The notes: generated by a model from the letters alone, not told the origin. Counted from the stretch's first letter, positions 5,810 to 13,020 are shown. The stretch is 33,173 nt of DNA from Candidatus Shapirobacteria bacterium (GCA_903825325.1 CAIKAI010000115.1:1-33173), one strand, 5' to 3'. Program-made: numbers and translations.

Positions 5810-7612
5810 GTGATCATTGATTATTTGCTTATTGTTGCCTTAGTAGTTTCTCTGATTTTACGCTCCAACACTCTTTTAATCGTCTTTGGTATTGCTGGAG
5901 TTGCCCCTGTTTTAATTAGTGCTGTCAAATCTCTTTTAAATAAAAAAATTAACGTTGATCTTCTCGCCTCCATTGCTCTAATTGTTTCTATTCTCCATCA
6001 TGAGTGGGTCTCCGTCGCCTTCATTAATTTAATGATTACCTCGGCTCGTATTTTTGCCCTCTACACTGAAAACCGGGCTCGTCATGCTATCGCCAGTCTT
6101 CTTAAGCTTCGCCCCACTACTGTCAAAATTAAACAGCAAAACAGTATTATCGAAATTGCCATTGATCAGGTCAAATCAGGTATGGAGGTTATTATCCAAT
6201 CCGGCGAACGCATTCCGGTTGACGGTCAAATTATTACCGGTTACGGCGAAGTTGATTGTTCCTCACTTACCGGTGAATCTTTGCCTCTTCACAAAGCTGT
6301 TGGTGATCAAGTTTTAAGTTCCACCCTCAATTTAGCTGGATCATTTATTGTTCGAGCCGATAAAGTCGGCGCCAATACCCAATTTGCCAAAATTATTCAA
6401 TTAATGGAGGAAGCTCAAAGTCAAAAAACTCCCGTTACCACTACCATTGATCGTTTTACCACTTGGTATATTTTAGCTACCTTTTTTGTCACCACTCTTT
6501 TATATCTCGCCACCCGTAATCTCAATTTAGTTCTCTCACTTTTGTTGGTCACCTGTGCCGACGATATTGCCGTCGCCATTCCTTTAACTTATTGGGGTGC
6601 CATCGCCCGCGCCGCTACCAAAGGAATAATTATCAAAGGTAGCAGTTATCTTGAGGGCCTTGGTCAAATTACCACTCTTTTAGTCGACAAAACCGGCACT
6701 CTGACTCGCGGCCAAATTAAGGTTTCTCATATTACCCCAATTGCTAAAACCAGTCATGATGACATCGTCAAAATTGCTGCCTCTATCGAATCAGTTTCCA
6801 GCCATCCTCTAGCCAAAGCCATTGTCCGCTACGCCGAGTCGCAACATCTCTCGGTTCACCCCCCCTCCTCATTTAATGAAGTTCCTGGTTTTGGCCTCAC
6901 TGCCACTCTCAATAAAAATAAGATTGTCGCCGGCAAAATCGAATTTATTAAACAAAATAAAATTCCCATAACTTCCGAAGTCCTCACCCAAATTAATTTA
7001 ATCGAATCTGAAGGTCACAACATTGTCATTATCGCTAAAAATCGCCAAGTAATCGGACTAATCGGCCTCGGTGACGAAATTAAACCTGGCGTCAAAATGA
7101 CCATTACCAAACTTCGAAATTTAGGTGTAAGCCAAGTGGTGATGCTTACCGGCGACAATCTCCAAGTTGCCACCACGGTTGCCGCCCAAACCGGCATCAC
7201 TCAATTTCACGCCGATCTTTTACCTGGCAGCAAACTCGATTATGTCAAAAAATATCTTAATCCTCTTTCTAAAGTTGGCTTTGTCGGTGATGGTGTCAAT
7301 GATTCCGCCTCAATCGGTTTAGCTGACATCGGCTTTGCCATGGGCGCTATTGGTTCTGATTCCGCCATCGAAGCTGCCGACATCGCCTTAATGGACGATA
7401 AATTTATTAAAATCTACGATGCTATTAAGCTTAGCCGCTTTACTCTTAAAATCGCCCGCCAGGATTTTATAATTTGGGGAACAGTTAATTTACTTGGTCT
7501 ATTTTTAGTTTTTACGGGCGTTCTCAACCCAGCTTCCGCCGCCGCCTACAATTTTATTACCGACTTTTTTCCCCTGCTCAATTCTGTCCGCGTTTTCAAG
7601 TACCGTTTCTAA
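5810..7612 (+). CDS. P1B-like heavy-metal P-type ATPase lacking the CPx motif
   Basis: The 600-aa protein carries the P-type ATPase core in order: actuator TGES (about residue 154), phosphorylation DKTGTLT (Asp about 293), the P1B-type HP dipeptide in SSHPLAKAI (about 330), MLTGDN, and hinge GDGVND (about 492). There is no N-terminal metal-binding domain. At the membrane metal site, where P1B pumps have CPC/CPH/SPC, this protein has TCADDIAVAIPLT (about 247-259): one Cys, no Pro, and two Asp. The substrate therefore cannot be called from the usual rules; a harder ion such as Mn, Co or Zn is possible. The start is GTG, 6 nt after a perfect -10 shared with the divergent gene. Confidence 0.92.
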   Translation: MIIDYLLIVALVVSLILRSNTLLIVFGIAGVAPVLISAVKSLLNKKINVDLLASIALIVSILHHEWVSVAFINLMITSARIFALYTENRARHAIASLLKLRPTTVKIKQQNSIIEIAIDQVKSGMEVIIQSGERIPVDGQIITGYGEVDCSSLTGESLPLHKAVGDQVLSSTLNLAGSFIVRADKVGANTQFAKIIQLMEEAQSQKTPVTTTIDRFTTWYILATFFVTTLLYLATRNLNLVLSLLLVTCADDIAVAIPLTYWGAIARAATKGIIIKGSSYLEGLGQITTLLVDKTGTLTRGQIKVSHITPIAKTSHDDIVKIAASIESVSSHPLAKAIVRYAESQHLSVHPPSSFNEVPGFGLTATLNKNKIVAGKIEFIKQNKIPITSEVLTQINLIESEGHNIVIIAKNRQVIGLIGLGDEIKPGVKMTITKLRNLGVSQVVMLTGDNLQVATTVAAQTGITQFHADLLPGSKLDYVKKYLNPLSKVGFVGDGVNDSASIGLADIGFAMGAIGSDSAIEAADIALMDDKFIKIYDAIKLSRFTLKIARQDFIIWGTVNLLGLFLVFTGVLNPASAAAYNFITDFFPLLNSVRVFKYRF

Positions 7613-7618
7613 AAATGG

Positions 7619-7624
7619 TAGAAT
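7619..7624 (+). promoter_or_regulatory. -10 box of HPF gene
   Basis: TAGAAT lies 9 nt before the ATG at 7634 and just after the ATPase stop. No SD is visible, so a leaderless or nearly leaderless mRNA is expected. Confidence 0.45.
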
Positions 7625-7633
7625 GAATTAATT

Positions 7634-7954
7634 ATGAATATTCAAATCACCTGTGATGGTTTTGACCTGACCCCGGCTATTAGTGCCCTTGTCCAACAAA
7701 AAGTTGATGACCGCTTAGAAAAGCTACTGACCAAATTTGCCCCCGAAATGAAATCCGCCCTTATCAGAATTCAAAAGGATAAGTTTGGAGTTTTTATTGT
7801 TAATTTTGATATGAATCTCCCTGGCAAAGAACATGTTTATGCGCAAACTTCCCACAAACTTTTAGAATCTGCCATTATCGACCTCTCCCAAGAAGCCGAG
7901 CGCCAAATCGTTAAATACAAATCAACCTTGACTGAACGTAGTCTCATTAACTAA
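7634..7954 (+). CDS. hpf: Ribosome hibernation promoting factor (short HPF/RaiA, S30AE domain)
   Basis: The 106-aa protein starts MNIQITCDGFDLTPAISALV, the first strand and helix of the S30AE fold, with the helix DDRLEKLLTKF following and a second long helix KLLESAIIDLSQEAERQI near residues 72-89. The length is that of short HPF/YfiA without the C-terminal dimerisation domain. These proteins bind the decoding region of the 30S subunit and silence ribosomes under starvation. Family helices in this region are normally basic; here Lys and Arg are frequent. The 3' end overlaps the convergent small gene by 33 nt. Confidence 0.9.
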   Translation: MNIQITCDGFDLTPAISALVQQKVDDRLEKLLTKFAPEMKSALIRIQKDKFGVFIVNFDMNLPGKEHVYAQTSHKLLESAIIDLSQEAERQIVKYKSTLTERSLIN

Positions 7955-8128
7955 CTCTTTGTCTTTTCTTGTTTCACGAACCAAATAGTCATTTAATGGA
8001 ACGATCACCCCCAGCGGTGTTCTTAGTTCAACTCCACTTGCCGCCAATTTATTAACATATTCTTCTGCTGATTGCCCAGGCGGAACAGTCATTATGATTT
8101 TTGGATCAATTCCAAATTCAATAATCAT
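7922..8128 (-). CDS. Small protein of unknown function (68 aa)
   Basis: The protein begins MIIEFGIDPKIIMTVPPGQS and is soluble. Support for a real gene comes from a good -10 (TAAAAT, 8141-8136 on the minus strand) 7 nt before the ATG, the same leaderless layout as its neighbours, and a protein-like composition (PGQSAEEYVNKLAASGVELR looks like a helix-turn region). The last 11 codons overlap the end of the HPF gene. No family is recognised. Confidence 0.6.
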   Translation of the reverse strand: MIIEFGIDPKIIMTVPPGQSAEEYVNKLAASGVELRTPLGVIVPLNDYLVRETRKDKELVNETTFSQG

Positions 8129-8171
8129 TTGTCATATTTTAACACATCAAATACTCACCCTACCATAAACC

Positions 8172-8199
8172 TTGATAATCCCCGCAAACTTGGTAAACT
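8172..8199 (+). promoter_or_regulatory. Promoter of rpmG unit (TTGATA-16-TAAACT)
   Basis: The -35 TTGATA (8172-8177) and -10 TAAACT (8194-8199) are separated by 16 nt. The ATG at 8206 is 6 nt after the -10, so the mRNA would be leaderless. Confidence 0.6.
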
Positions 8200-8205
8200 A
8201 CCTAC

Positions 8206-8385
8206 ATGGCTAAAGCAAAAAAAACACCTCGTATCTTAATCGCCCTTTGTTGCGCAGTTTGTGGCGCTCAGAACTATTTAAGCGAGAAAAACAAAACCAA
8301 CACTCCTGATAAACTCAAATTCAACAAATACTGCAATTGGTGCAAAAAACGAACTGAACACAAAGAAAGCACCAAGCTCAAATAA
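8206..8385 (+). CDS. rpmG: 50S ribosomal protein L33 (zinc-binding form)
   Basis: The 59-aa protein reads MAKAKKTPRILIALCCAVCG and then has NYLSEKNK, KLKFNKYC and NWCKKRTEHKES. This is L33, with two CxxC pairs (CAVC and CNWC) for a zinc ribbon. It is slightly longer than the usual 49-55 residues through an extra N-terminal stretch. L33 sits near the E site of the 50S subunit. The gene is short and easily missed. Its stop TAA shares a base with the start of the radical SAM gene (TAATG at 8383-8387), so the two are translationally coupled. Confidence 0.93.
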   Translation: MAKAKKTPRILIALCCAVCGAQNYLSEKNKTNTPDKLKFNKYCNWCKKRTEHKESTKLK

Positions 8386-9122
8386 TGTCGTCGTTGGAAA
8401 GTATTTACATTTCGCCGCTCGAACTTTGTAATTTGGCCTGTCTTTACTGCTACACCAACAAGACAAAAAGTATTTTAACCAACCAACAAATTTTAGATTT
8501 TGTTGCCAATTACCAAAAACTAACTCCGTTAAAATCCATCATCTTTTGCGGTGGCGAAGTCTTTACGCTTCCCAAATTTCCCGGACTAATCAACCAACTC
8601 CAAGAACAGAATATTTTTATTTCTGTCATCACTAATGGCACTGTCGACAAGCTCGACCAAATTTCTCAACCCCATAATTGCCAACTAATCGTTTCTTTTG
8701 ATGGCCCCGAAGTCATTCATGACCAAAATCGTGGTGCCGGCAATTTTGCCAAATCGCAAGCTTTTGTGAACAAAGCCCTTAAGTTAGGCTTTCCTGTTGA
8801 AATATTTTACCTAATTACTAAAGATTCCTATCCTTACAAAGACTCACTCGACATCCTTGGCCAGCACAAAACCTATCTTACCGATCGACTCGGTTCCTTA
8901 ACTAAAGACCAAGTTAAAGACATTCGTCAAAATTATCCCTGCTACCCTCCCAAAGATTTCGGCTGCAATATTTTTTCCCTCCAATCCGATGGCGAATTTT
9001 ATGGCTGCTGTGAAACCACCAAATCAATTGGTAATCTTGCCGACCCCCTCGACCAAGTCATCCAAAAATATCTTACTTTAAATCCTGTTTGCAATGATCC
9101 AGAATTTAGATGCCATCTATGA
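8385..9122 (+). CDS. Radical SAM protein with C-terminal Cys cluster
   Basis: The 245-aa protein has the radical SAM motif CNLACLYC (CxxxCxxC, about residues 15-22) right after an ISPLELCN strand, FCGGEVF (the GGE motif, about 54-60) and SFDGPEVIHD (about 103-112). Six or more Cys in the last 65 residues (in YPCYPPKDFGC, GCCETT, NPVC, FRCHL) look like a SPASM/twitch-type auxiliary FeS site, though with an atypical spacing. Such enzymes modify peptides or proteins. It starts within the L33 stop and its own stop overlaps the start of the EpmA-like gene (ATGATGA around 9119), so all three are one unit. A role in modifying a ribosome-associated protein is inferred from context only. Confidence 0.88.
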   Translation: MSSLESIYISPLELCNLACLYCYTNKTKSILTNQQILDFVANYQKLTPLKSIIFCGGEVFTLPKFPGLINQLQEQNIFISVITNGTVDKLDQISQPHNCQLIVSFDGPEVIHDQNRGAGNFAKSQAFVNKALKLGFPVEIFYLITKDSYPYKDSLDILGQHKTYLTDRLGSLTKDQVKDIRQNYPCYPPKDFGCNIFSLQSDGEFYGCCETTKSIGNLADPLDQVIQKYLTLNPVCNDPEFRCHL

Positions 9123-9997
9123 TGACCCTCGCCGATTTACTAAAATCTACCCGCCAATATTTTTGGGATTTAGACTTTACCGAGGTCGAAGTTCCCTATT
9201 TAAATGCCTCGCTTCCCCTTGAATCAAACATTTACTCTTTCACCACTAAATGGACCCATTCCCAGGCCAAATTTTATTTACCAACTTCTCCCGAAATGGC
9301 CCTCAAAAAGCATTTGGCAGAACAAAAAACCGACTGTTTTGCCATCAGCCATTGTTTCCGCGACCTGGAAAATTCTGGCCCCCACCACACCCCCGAGTTT
9401 TTGATGCTCGAGTATTATTTAGTTAATAAAAATCTTGCCGACCTCCAAGCATCATTAAAAAAATTTTTAAATAATTATTTAAAAATTAACTACTCCGAAC
9501 TCCGACTGTCTGATGACCTGCCAAATAATGAGCCTGACTTTAATCAGTATTTTCTTAACGACATCGAGGCCAAACTTCCCAAAGACTCTGCTGTGTTTGT
9601 TACAGGCTATCCCGCCTTCCTGTCTCCGTTAGCTAAACGCGAAGAATCTGGCGAGGTTAACAATTTTTTTGGAGCATTGCGCAATGAAACAAGTCCCCTT
9701 GGGGGAAACGTGGGCAATCCACATTCACCGCGAAAAAAAAATTCGTTAACCAGCAGAAGATTTGAGCTTTATATTAACGGCATTGAAATTGCCAATGGTT
9801 GCGAAGAGAATCGCGATGCTGTTTTGATTAATGCCGCTTTTACAGCCGAAAAAATATATCGTCAGCAAAACAACCTGCCCCTACACCCTTATTCTGAAGA
9901 ATTTATTGCCAATTGTACCTCCCTACCCCCTTGTTGTGGCGTTGGTCTTGGTTTGGAACGATTGTTGATGATCCTAAACCACCAAAATAGTTTATAA
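9119..9997 (+). CDS. epmA: EpmA/GenX-like class II lysyl-tRNA synthetase paralogue
   Basis: This is a catalytic-core-only class II aminoacyl-tRNA synthetase of the LysRS type (about 292 aa, no anticodon-binding domain). Motif 2 is seen as CFRDLENSGPHHTPEFLMLE, and motif 3 as GVGLGLERLLMIL at the C terminus; FELYINGIEIANGCEE is the usual substrate-pocket segment. EpmA (PoxA/GenX) attaches beta-lysine to elongation factor P; no efp gene is in view. Compared with the family there is an extra in-frame block at about residues 180-213, encoded by a palindromic insertion (see repeat at 9655). ATG codons at 9110, 9119 and 9122 are possible starts; 9119 gives the typical ATGA overlap. Confidence 0.85.
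   Translation: MMTLADLLKSTRQYFWDLDFTEVEVPYLNASLPLESNIYSFTTKWTHSQAKFYLPTSPEMALKKHLAEQKTDCFAISHCFRDLENSGPHHTPEFLMLEYYLVNKNLADLQASLKKFLNNYLKINYSELRLSDDLPNNEPDFNQYFLNDIEAKLPKDSAVFVTGYPAFLSPLAKREESGEVNNFFGALRNETSPLGGNVGNPHSPRKKNSLTSRRFELYINGIEIANGCEENRDAVLINAAFTAEKIYRQQNNLPLHPYSEEFIANCTSLPPCCGVGLGLERLLMILNHQNSL
9655..9751 (+). repeat. Palindromic element inserted in frame in the EpmA-like gene
   Basis: This block of about 97 bp is bounded by inverted GGTTAAC (9655-9661) and GTTAACC (9745-9751), followed inward by AATTTTTTT and AAAAAAATT. Inside are CATTGCGCAATG (perfect 12-bp palindrome, 9675-9686), TCCCC/GGGGA (9694-9706) and GTGG/CCAC (9710-9722). It adds about 32 residues at a point where the family normally runs from AFLSPLAK straight to the FELYINGIE strand. 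The layout is that of a small non-autonomous palindromic element. Confidence 0.7.
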
Positions 9998-10008
9998 TTA
10001 ACTTAACT

Positions 10009-10176
10009 ATGTCCGAATCACAAAAAAACACCCGCGTCAAAGCTCCTCAAAAACCCATGGTTTCTCTACCTCCCAAGCCTTTTACACCTATTTTTCAAAA
10101 ACCATTTTTCAATAATAAGCAAAAGAGCTTTACCACAGCTTTTCGCACCCAAAGTAAAGGCGGAGGGGGGAAATAA
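10009..10176 (+). CDS. Basic N-terminal segment of the L,D-transpeptidase (frameshifted) or a 55-aa protein
   Basis: The frame starts at the ATG shortly after TATAAT (9993-9998) and encodes a Lys/Pro/Phe-rich chain (PKPFTPIFQKPFFNNKQK) that ends GGGGK at a G6A3 run followed by TAA. The transpeptidase frame begins right there in the +1 phase with no good start codon (only TTG at 10193). Removing one G joins the two into a standard single-pass protein: a basic cytoplasmic tail, then the membrane segment. I read this as the 5' part of one gene. If it is a separate protein, no family is recognised. Confidence 0.6.
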   Translation: MSESQKNTRVKAPQKPMVSLPPKPFTPIFQKPFFNNKQKSFTTAFRTQSKGGGGK

Positions 10177-10192
10177 TATCAAGCCGGTCGGG

Positions 10193-10810
10193 TTGTTACT
10201 TTTTTTAGCCTTAATTGTCGGATTTCTGAACTTTAACCTTCAGTCATTTTCCCGCCAAGGTAAAATCGACCCTCGTCATCTCACCAACGATTACAATCCT
10301 CAAGCCACCTCCGGTATCTTTAACAACCAAATCGTTTCTGTTCCCACCACCAATTCCCAAGTTCTCGGTGACACTATTTCCTTACCCGATGGTAGTTTTA
10401 AAACCATCGAGGTCGACTTAACCACCCAGCGCCTCTATGGCTTTGAAAATGGTCAAAAGGTGTTTGACTTTTTAATCTCTTCTGGCACTTACAATCGCAC
10501 CCCCACTGGCACTTTCTTTGTTTGGGCTAAAGTCAAATCTCACCTTATGACTGGCGGTTCCAAGGAGTTAGGAAATTATTATTATCTACCCAATGTCCCC
10601 AATATCTTATTTTTCTACAACGACAATATTAAAAAAGAACAAGGTTTTAGTCTTCACGGCACTTATTGGCACCACAATTTTGGTGTCCCCATGAGCCACG
10701 GTTGTATCAACATGTACACTCCCGACTCACTCCAGATTTTCAATTGGGCCAATGTCGGCACCTCCATCACCATCCATGGCAAATACGTCGGGGCCATCTC
10801 CCAAAAATAG
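10193..10810 (+). CDS. L,D-transpeptidase (YkuD domain), membrane anchored
   Basis: One membrane segment (LLLFLALIVGFLNF) is followed by an exterior YkuD domain: IEVDLTTQRLYGFENGQKVF at its start and the catalytic block SLHGTYWHHNFGVPMSHGCI at the end, with His, Ser-His-Gly and catalytic Cys all present. These enzymes make 3-3 cross-links in peptidoglycan or attach proteins to it, using the tetrapeptide stem. The open frame extends upstream to at least 10178 without an ATG; TTG at 10193 is the only ordinary start and would cut into the membrane segment. A one-base indel in the G6 run at 10165-10170 would join it to the upstream frame. Confidence 0.9.
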   Translation: MLLFLALIVGFLNFNLQSFSRQGKIDPRHLTNDYNPQATSGIFNNQIVSVPTTNSQVLGDTISLPDGSFKTIEVDLTTQRLYGFENGQKVFDFLISSGTYNRTPTGTFFVWAKVKSHLMTGGSKELGNYYYLPNVPNILFFYNDNIKKEQGFSLHGTYWHHNFGVPMSHGCINMYTPDSLQIFNWANVGTSITIHGKYVGAISQK

Positions 10811-10822
10811 GCTACTTTGTGG

Positions 10823-10828
10823 TATAAT
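10823..10828 (+). promoter_or_regulatory. Extended -10 of CarD-like gene
   Basis: TGG-TATAAT, a perfect -10 with the TGn extension, ends 6 nt before the ATG at 10835. Confidence 0.6.
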
Positions 10829-10834
10829 TACTCA

Positions 10835-11317
10835 ATGAATTCAACTCCCACCTTTGACGTTGGTACCTATATTATTGACTCAGACACTATCTACATCATT
10901 ACCAAAATTGAACAAGATCGTGTCTATTACAGTCCCGCCGATGTTACCGGTCATCATCCCAGCGTCACTGGTTCGATTCCCACTGCCAACTTAATGTCCT
11001 CAGGTTTTCGCCTGCTTTCAACTAAATCTGAAATTAAACAGTTCTATACTGACCTCGCTAAAGCCAAACCTTCCCTTGAAATTATTGATTCTAAATTTTA
11101 TAAAGATCTCCGTGGCCTAAACAGCCCGCTGCAAATTATTCCCCTTTTAAAACAACTCTGGATCAGTAAAAACAATACCGAAGTATTTTTCTCTGGTAAC
11201 AATCGCGATAATTTGGAAAACATCATCAACCACCTTTGTTTAGAGTTTAGCTTAGTCACCAAACAATCGCCAGATACTATCCGCAAGAAAATTATCGCTT
11301 CCCTGTCCCAAAAATAA
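10835..11317 (+). CDS. CarD/CdnL-like RNA-polymerase-interacting protein
   Basis: The 160-aa protein starts with a small beta domain (FDVGTYIIDSDTIYIITKIE) and then IPTANLMSSGFRLLSTKSEI, which matches the end of a CarD/CdnL/TRCF-RID domain, where a VPVEN..GLR-LIS motif precedes the helical part. The rest (about 75-160) is helical, as in CarD. CarD-type proteins bind the beta subunit and stabilise open promoter complexes; that is of interest in a genome where promoters seem to be mainly extended or lone -10 boxes. The match is by eye and moderate. The start was set to the ATG 6 nt after TATAAT and not the upstream frame. It overlaps the convergent CAP gene by 26 nt. Confidence 0.7.
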   Translation: MNSTPTFDVGTYIIDSDTIYIITKIEQDRVYYSPADVTGHHPSVTGSIPTANLMSSGFRLLSTKSEIKQFYTDLAKAKPSLEIIDSKFYKDLRGLNSPLQIIPLLKQLWISKNNTEVFFSGNNRDNLENIINHLCLEFSLVTKQSPDTIRKKIIASLSQK

Positions 11318-11942
11318 TTGAATTTGCTGTACCGTTGACCCCAACACCCACATAATTCCATCGGTTATTAACTTGATTATCATCATGGGGTTTATCACCC
11401 GCATAAAGCCATTCAATCAAATGTACTGCTTCCATCCGATACCCATAACAAATATTTTCTCCCAACCAAGTAAATCCTAATTTGTTGAAACCATCCTGAT
11501 TATTCAAATAATCTTCAAATCCCTTATGTCCGTCAGTATTGTGAATTGATGCCAAATAATCGGCCCTAGATTGGGCATAATTGCCTAAGTTATCATTCCA
11601 AGTTAATGGCTGTGACCCTCGTCTTATCCGATAAGCATTTAGCGCCGCCAAGATTTCTTTTGGTGTTGCCATCCTCGCATCCTCCCCCACCTTCATTGTC
11701 CAAGTATCCTCTCCAATTTGCTTCGCCACCCCCCAAGGACTAGTATCGCCAACTTTATTTACAATTACTTTTACTACTGTTGGCTTTGGCTTAGTAATTG
11801 TTTTTGTTGGTTCTGGCGTTACTGTTGGTGTCACCACCTCAATTGTCGGCGTGCTGATCACATAACCCACCATCGGGTCAAGTGGTTTTTTAAGGCTAAA
11901 CAAACTTGTAATCCAAGCAATTAATAGGGCAATTAACTTCAT
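11292..11942 (-). CDS. CAP-domain (SCP/YkwD-type) secreted protein
   Basis: The 216-aa protein has a short hydrophobic N terminus (residues 1-17), a long Thr/Pro/Lys linker (about 30-60) and a C-terminal CAP domain: ILAALNAYRIRRGSQPLTWN, then YAQSRADYLAS, HKGFEDYL, GENICYGY and VGVGVNG. The usual CAP His/Glu pair is seen (the His in GHKGF and the Glu in LGENI). YkwD-type CAP proteins are common surface proteins of bacteria with unclear chemistry. A TAAAAT box lies shortly upstream of the ATG on the minus strand. Confidence 0.92.
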   Translation of the reverse strand: MKLIALLIAWITSLFSLKKPLDPMVGYVISTPTIEVVTPTVTPEPTKTITKPKPTVVKVIVNKVGDTSPWGVAKQIGEDTWTMKVGEDARMATPKEILAALNAYRIRRGSQPLTWNDNLGNYAQSRADYLASIHNTDGHKGFEDYLNNQDGFNKLGFTWLGENICYGYRMEAVHLIEWLYAGDKPHDDNQVNNRWNYVGVGVNGTANSIIFGTGKR

Positions 11943-11996
11943 CTCTATCTTATTTTACCCTAGCCACCAATTTTCTGTTAAAATAAACCCACTTAA

Positions 11997-12069
11997 GGGC
12001 CCATAGCGTAGTTGGTAGCGCGTTCCCATGGCATGGGAGAGGTCAGGGGTTCGAATCCCCTTGGGTCCA
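11997..12069 (+). tRNA. tRNA-Ala (anticodon GGC)
   Basis: The 73-nt cloverleaf has acceptor GGGCCCA/TGGGTCC (one G-T pair), anticodon loop ATGGCAT (anticodon GGC, reads GCC/GCT) and T arm AGGGG-TTCGAAT-CCCCT. The discriminator is A and CCA is not encoded (next bases CAA). A terminator follows at 12085. Confidence 0.96.
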
Positions 12070-12084
12070 CAAATTTAAACAGCC

Positions 12085-12107
12085 ATCCCGCAATCGCGGG
12101 ATTTTTT
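12085..12107 (+). terminator. Rho-independent terminator after tRNA-Ala
   Basis: ATCCCGC-aatc-GCGGGAT is a perfect 7-bp stem followed by a run of Ts. It separates tRNA-Ala from tRNA-Trp. Confidence 0.85.
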
Positions 12108-12134
12108 GTTAAAATCAAAGGCACTAAGCAAACT

Positions 12135-12208
12135 AGGCCCGTGGTGAAATGGTATCACGAAGGTCTCCAAAACCTTTTTTCCATGTTCGACTCATGGCGG
12201 GCCTGCCA
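12135..12208 (+). tRNA. tRNA-Trp (anticodon CCA), CCA encoded
   Basis: Acceptor AGGCCCG pairs with CGGGCCT. The anticodon arm is AAGGT-CTCCAAA-ACCTT with anticodon CCA, and the T arm is CCATG-TTCGACT-CATGG. Discriminator G is followed by encoded CCA (12206-12208). A TAAAAT box lies about 20 nt upstream. Confidence 0.95.
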
Positions 12209-12220
12209 AACTTATTAACT

Positions 12221-12478
12221 TTAATCTATTTTTCGCGGGGTTAACATTCGACACCATTGACCGTGAATCACCAATCTAGGTTTTTCGCCAACTAACAGCT
12301 CTATCTTTGTCCCGCGACCGCATCCAAAACAATTTCTTGAACTTTCAACAGTTCCATCAGTTACTAAAGCTGCCGCAGCGTCACACAATTCTTCTCTGGG
12401 AACCAGAGCAGTCTGATTTTCATCTGACACCTCAATAGCGTTACTATTTCCTGGCATGAACCATCTTAACACAGACAT
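12221..12478 (-). CDS. Small Cys-containing protein of unknown function (85 aa)
   Basis: The protein is soluble and has four Cys: one near residue 32, a CFGC pair near 50-53, and one near 76 (HGQWC). The CxxC plus a single distant Cys hints at a small zinc site, but the pattern is not a known ribbon. The ATG sits 8 nt after a TATAAA box that overlaps the -10 of the divergent lipoprotein gene. No family is recognised. The gene is flanked by tRNA-Trp and a lipoprotein, which gives no functional clue. Confidence 0.6.
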   Translation of the reverse strand: MSVLRWFMPGNSNAIEVSDENQTALVPREELCDAAAALVTDGTVESSRNCFGCGRGTKIELLVGEKPRLVIHGQWCRMLTPRKID

Positions 12479-12486
12479 TCCTATGG

Positions 12487-12494
12487 TTTATAAT
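12487..12494. promoter_or_regulatory. Shared bidirectional -10 (TTTATAAT)
   Basis: The minus strand reads TATAAA (12492-12487), 8 nt before the ATG at 12478. The plus strand reads TATAAT (12489-12494), 7 nt before the ATG at 12502. Confidence 0.6.
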
Positions 12495-12501
12495 CATCTT
12501 A

Positions 12502-13008
12502 ATGACCAACAAAATCCTCATCCTTACCGCCTCCGCCTTGTTATTATCCGCCTGTGGCGCTGCTGTTACCCCCACTGCCAATGTTTCGCCTACCATCACT
12601 CCAAGTCCTCAAGCCAACGTTTTTACCTCCATCAAAGATGCCATCACCAAAAAACTGACTCTTAAATGCGTATACGATGACAACGGCCAACAAACCACTA
12701 CCTATATCAACGGTTCACAGGTTCGCTTTTCCGGCACCGGTAAACAAGTTGGAGTTGAAGGCATTATGAAAGACAACAAATTTTACCTTTGGAATGCCAC
12801 CGACAAAAAAGGCATGGTTTTAGATATCGCCAAAATGCAGGGCGCTAAAATGGGTGAAACTCCAGTCAAAAGTGTCGACGATGTCGTCGCTCAACTTGAA
12901 GCTAAGAAAGAAAACTGTTCAGTTTCCCCCGAAAGCAATTCCATGTTTGACTTGCCGACTGATGTCACCTTTTCCTCAGCACCTGACTTTTCCGGCCTTG
13001 GCAAATAG
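12502..13008 (+). CDS. Lipoprotein of unknown function
   Basis: The 168-aa protein has a type II signal peptide with lipobox LLSAC (Cys 18), followed by a Thr/Pro/Ser linker, so it should be anchored to the outer face of the membrane. The mature part has two further Cys (in TLKCVYDD and KENCSV) that could form a disulfide, and strands such as YINGSQVRFSGTG. No enzyme motif is seen. The start codon lies 7 nt after TATAAT. Confidence 0.85.
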   Translation: MTNKILILTASALLLSACGAAVTPTANVSPTITPSPQANVFTSIKDAITKKLTLKCVYDDNGQQTTTYINGSQVRFSGTGKQVGVEGIMKDNKFYLWNATDKKGMVLDIAKMQGAKMGETPVKSVDDVVAQLEAKKENCSVSPESNSMFDLPTDVTFSSAPDFSGLGK

Positions 13009-13020
13009 TTTTTGCAACAG

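Noticed and set aside
12012-12218. Plus-strand frame of 68 codons
   Set aside because: It runs through tRNA-Ala, its terminator and tRNA-Trp.
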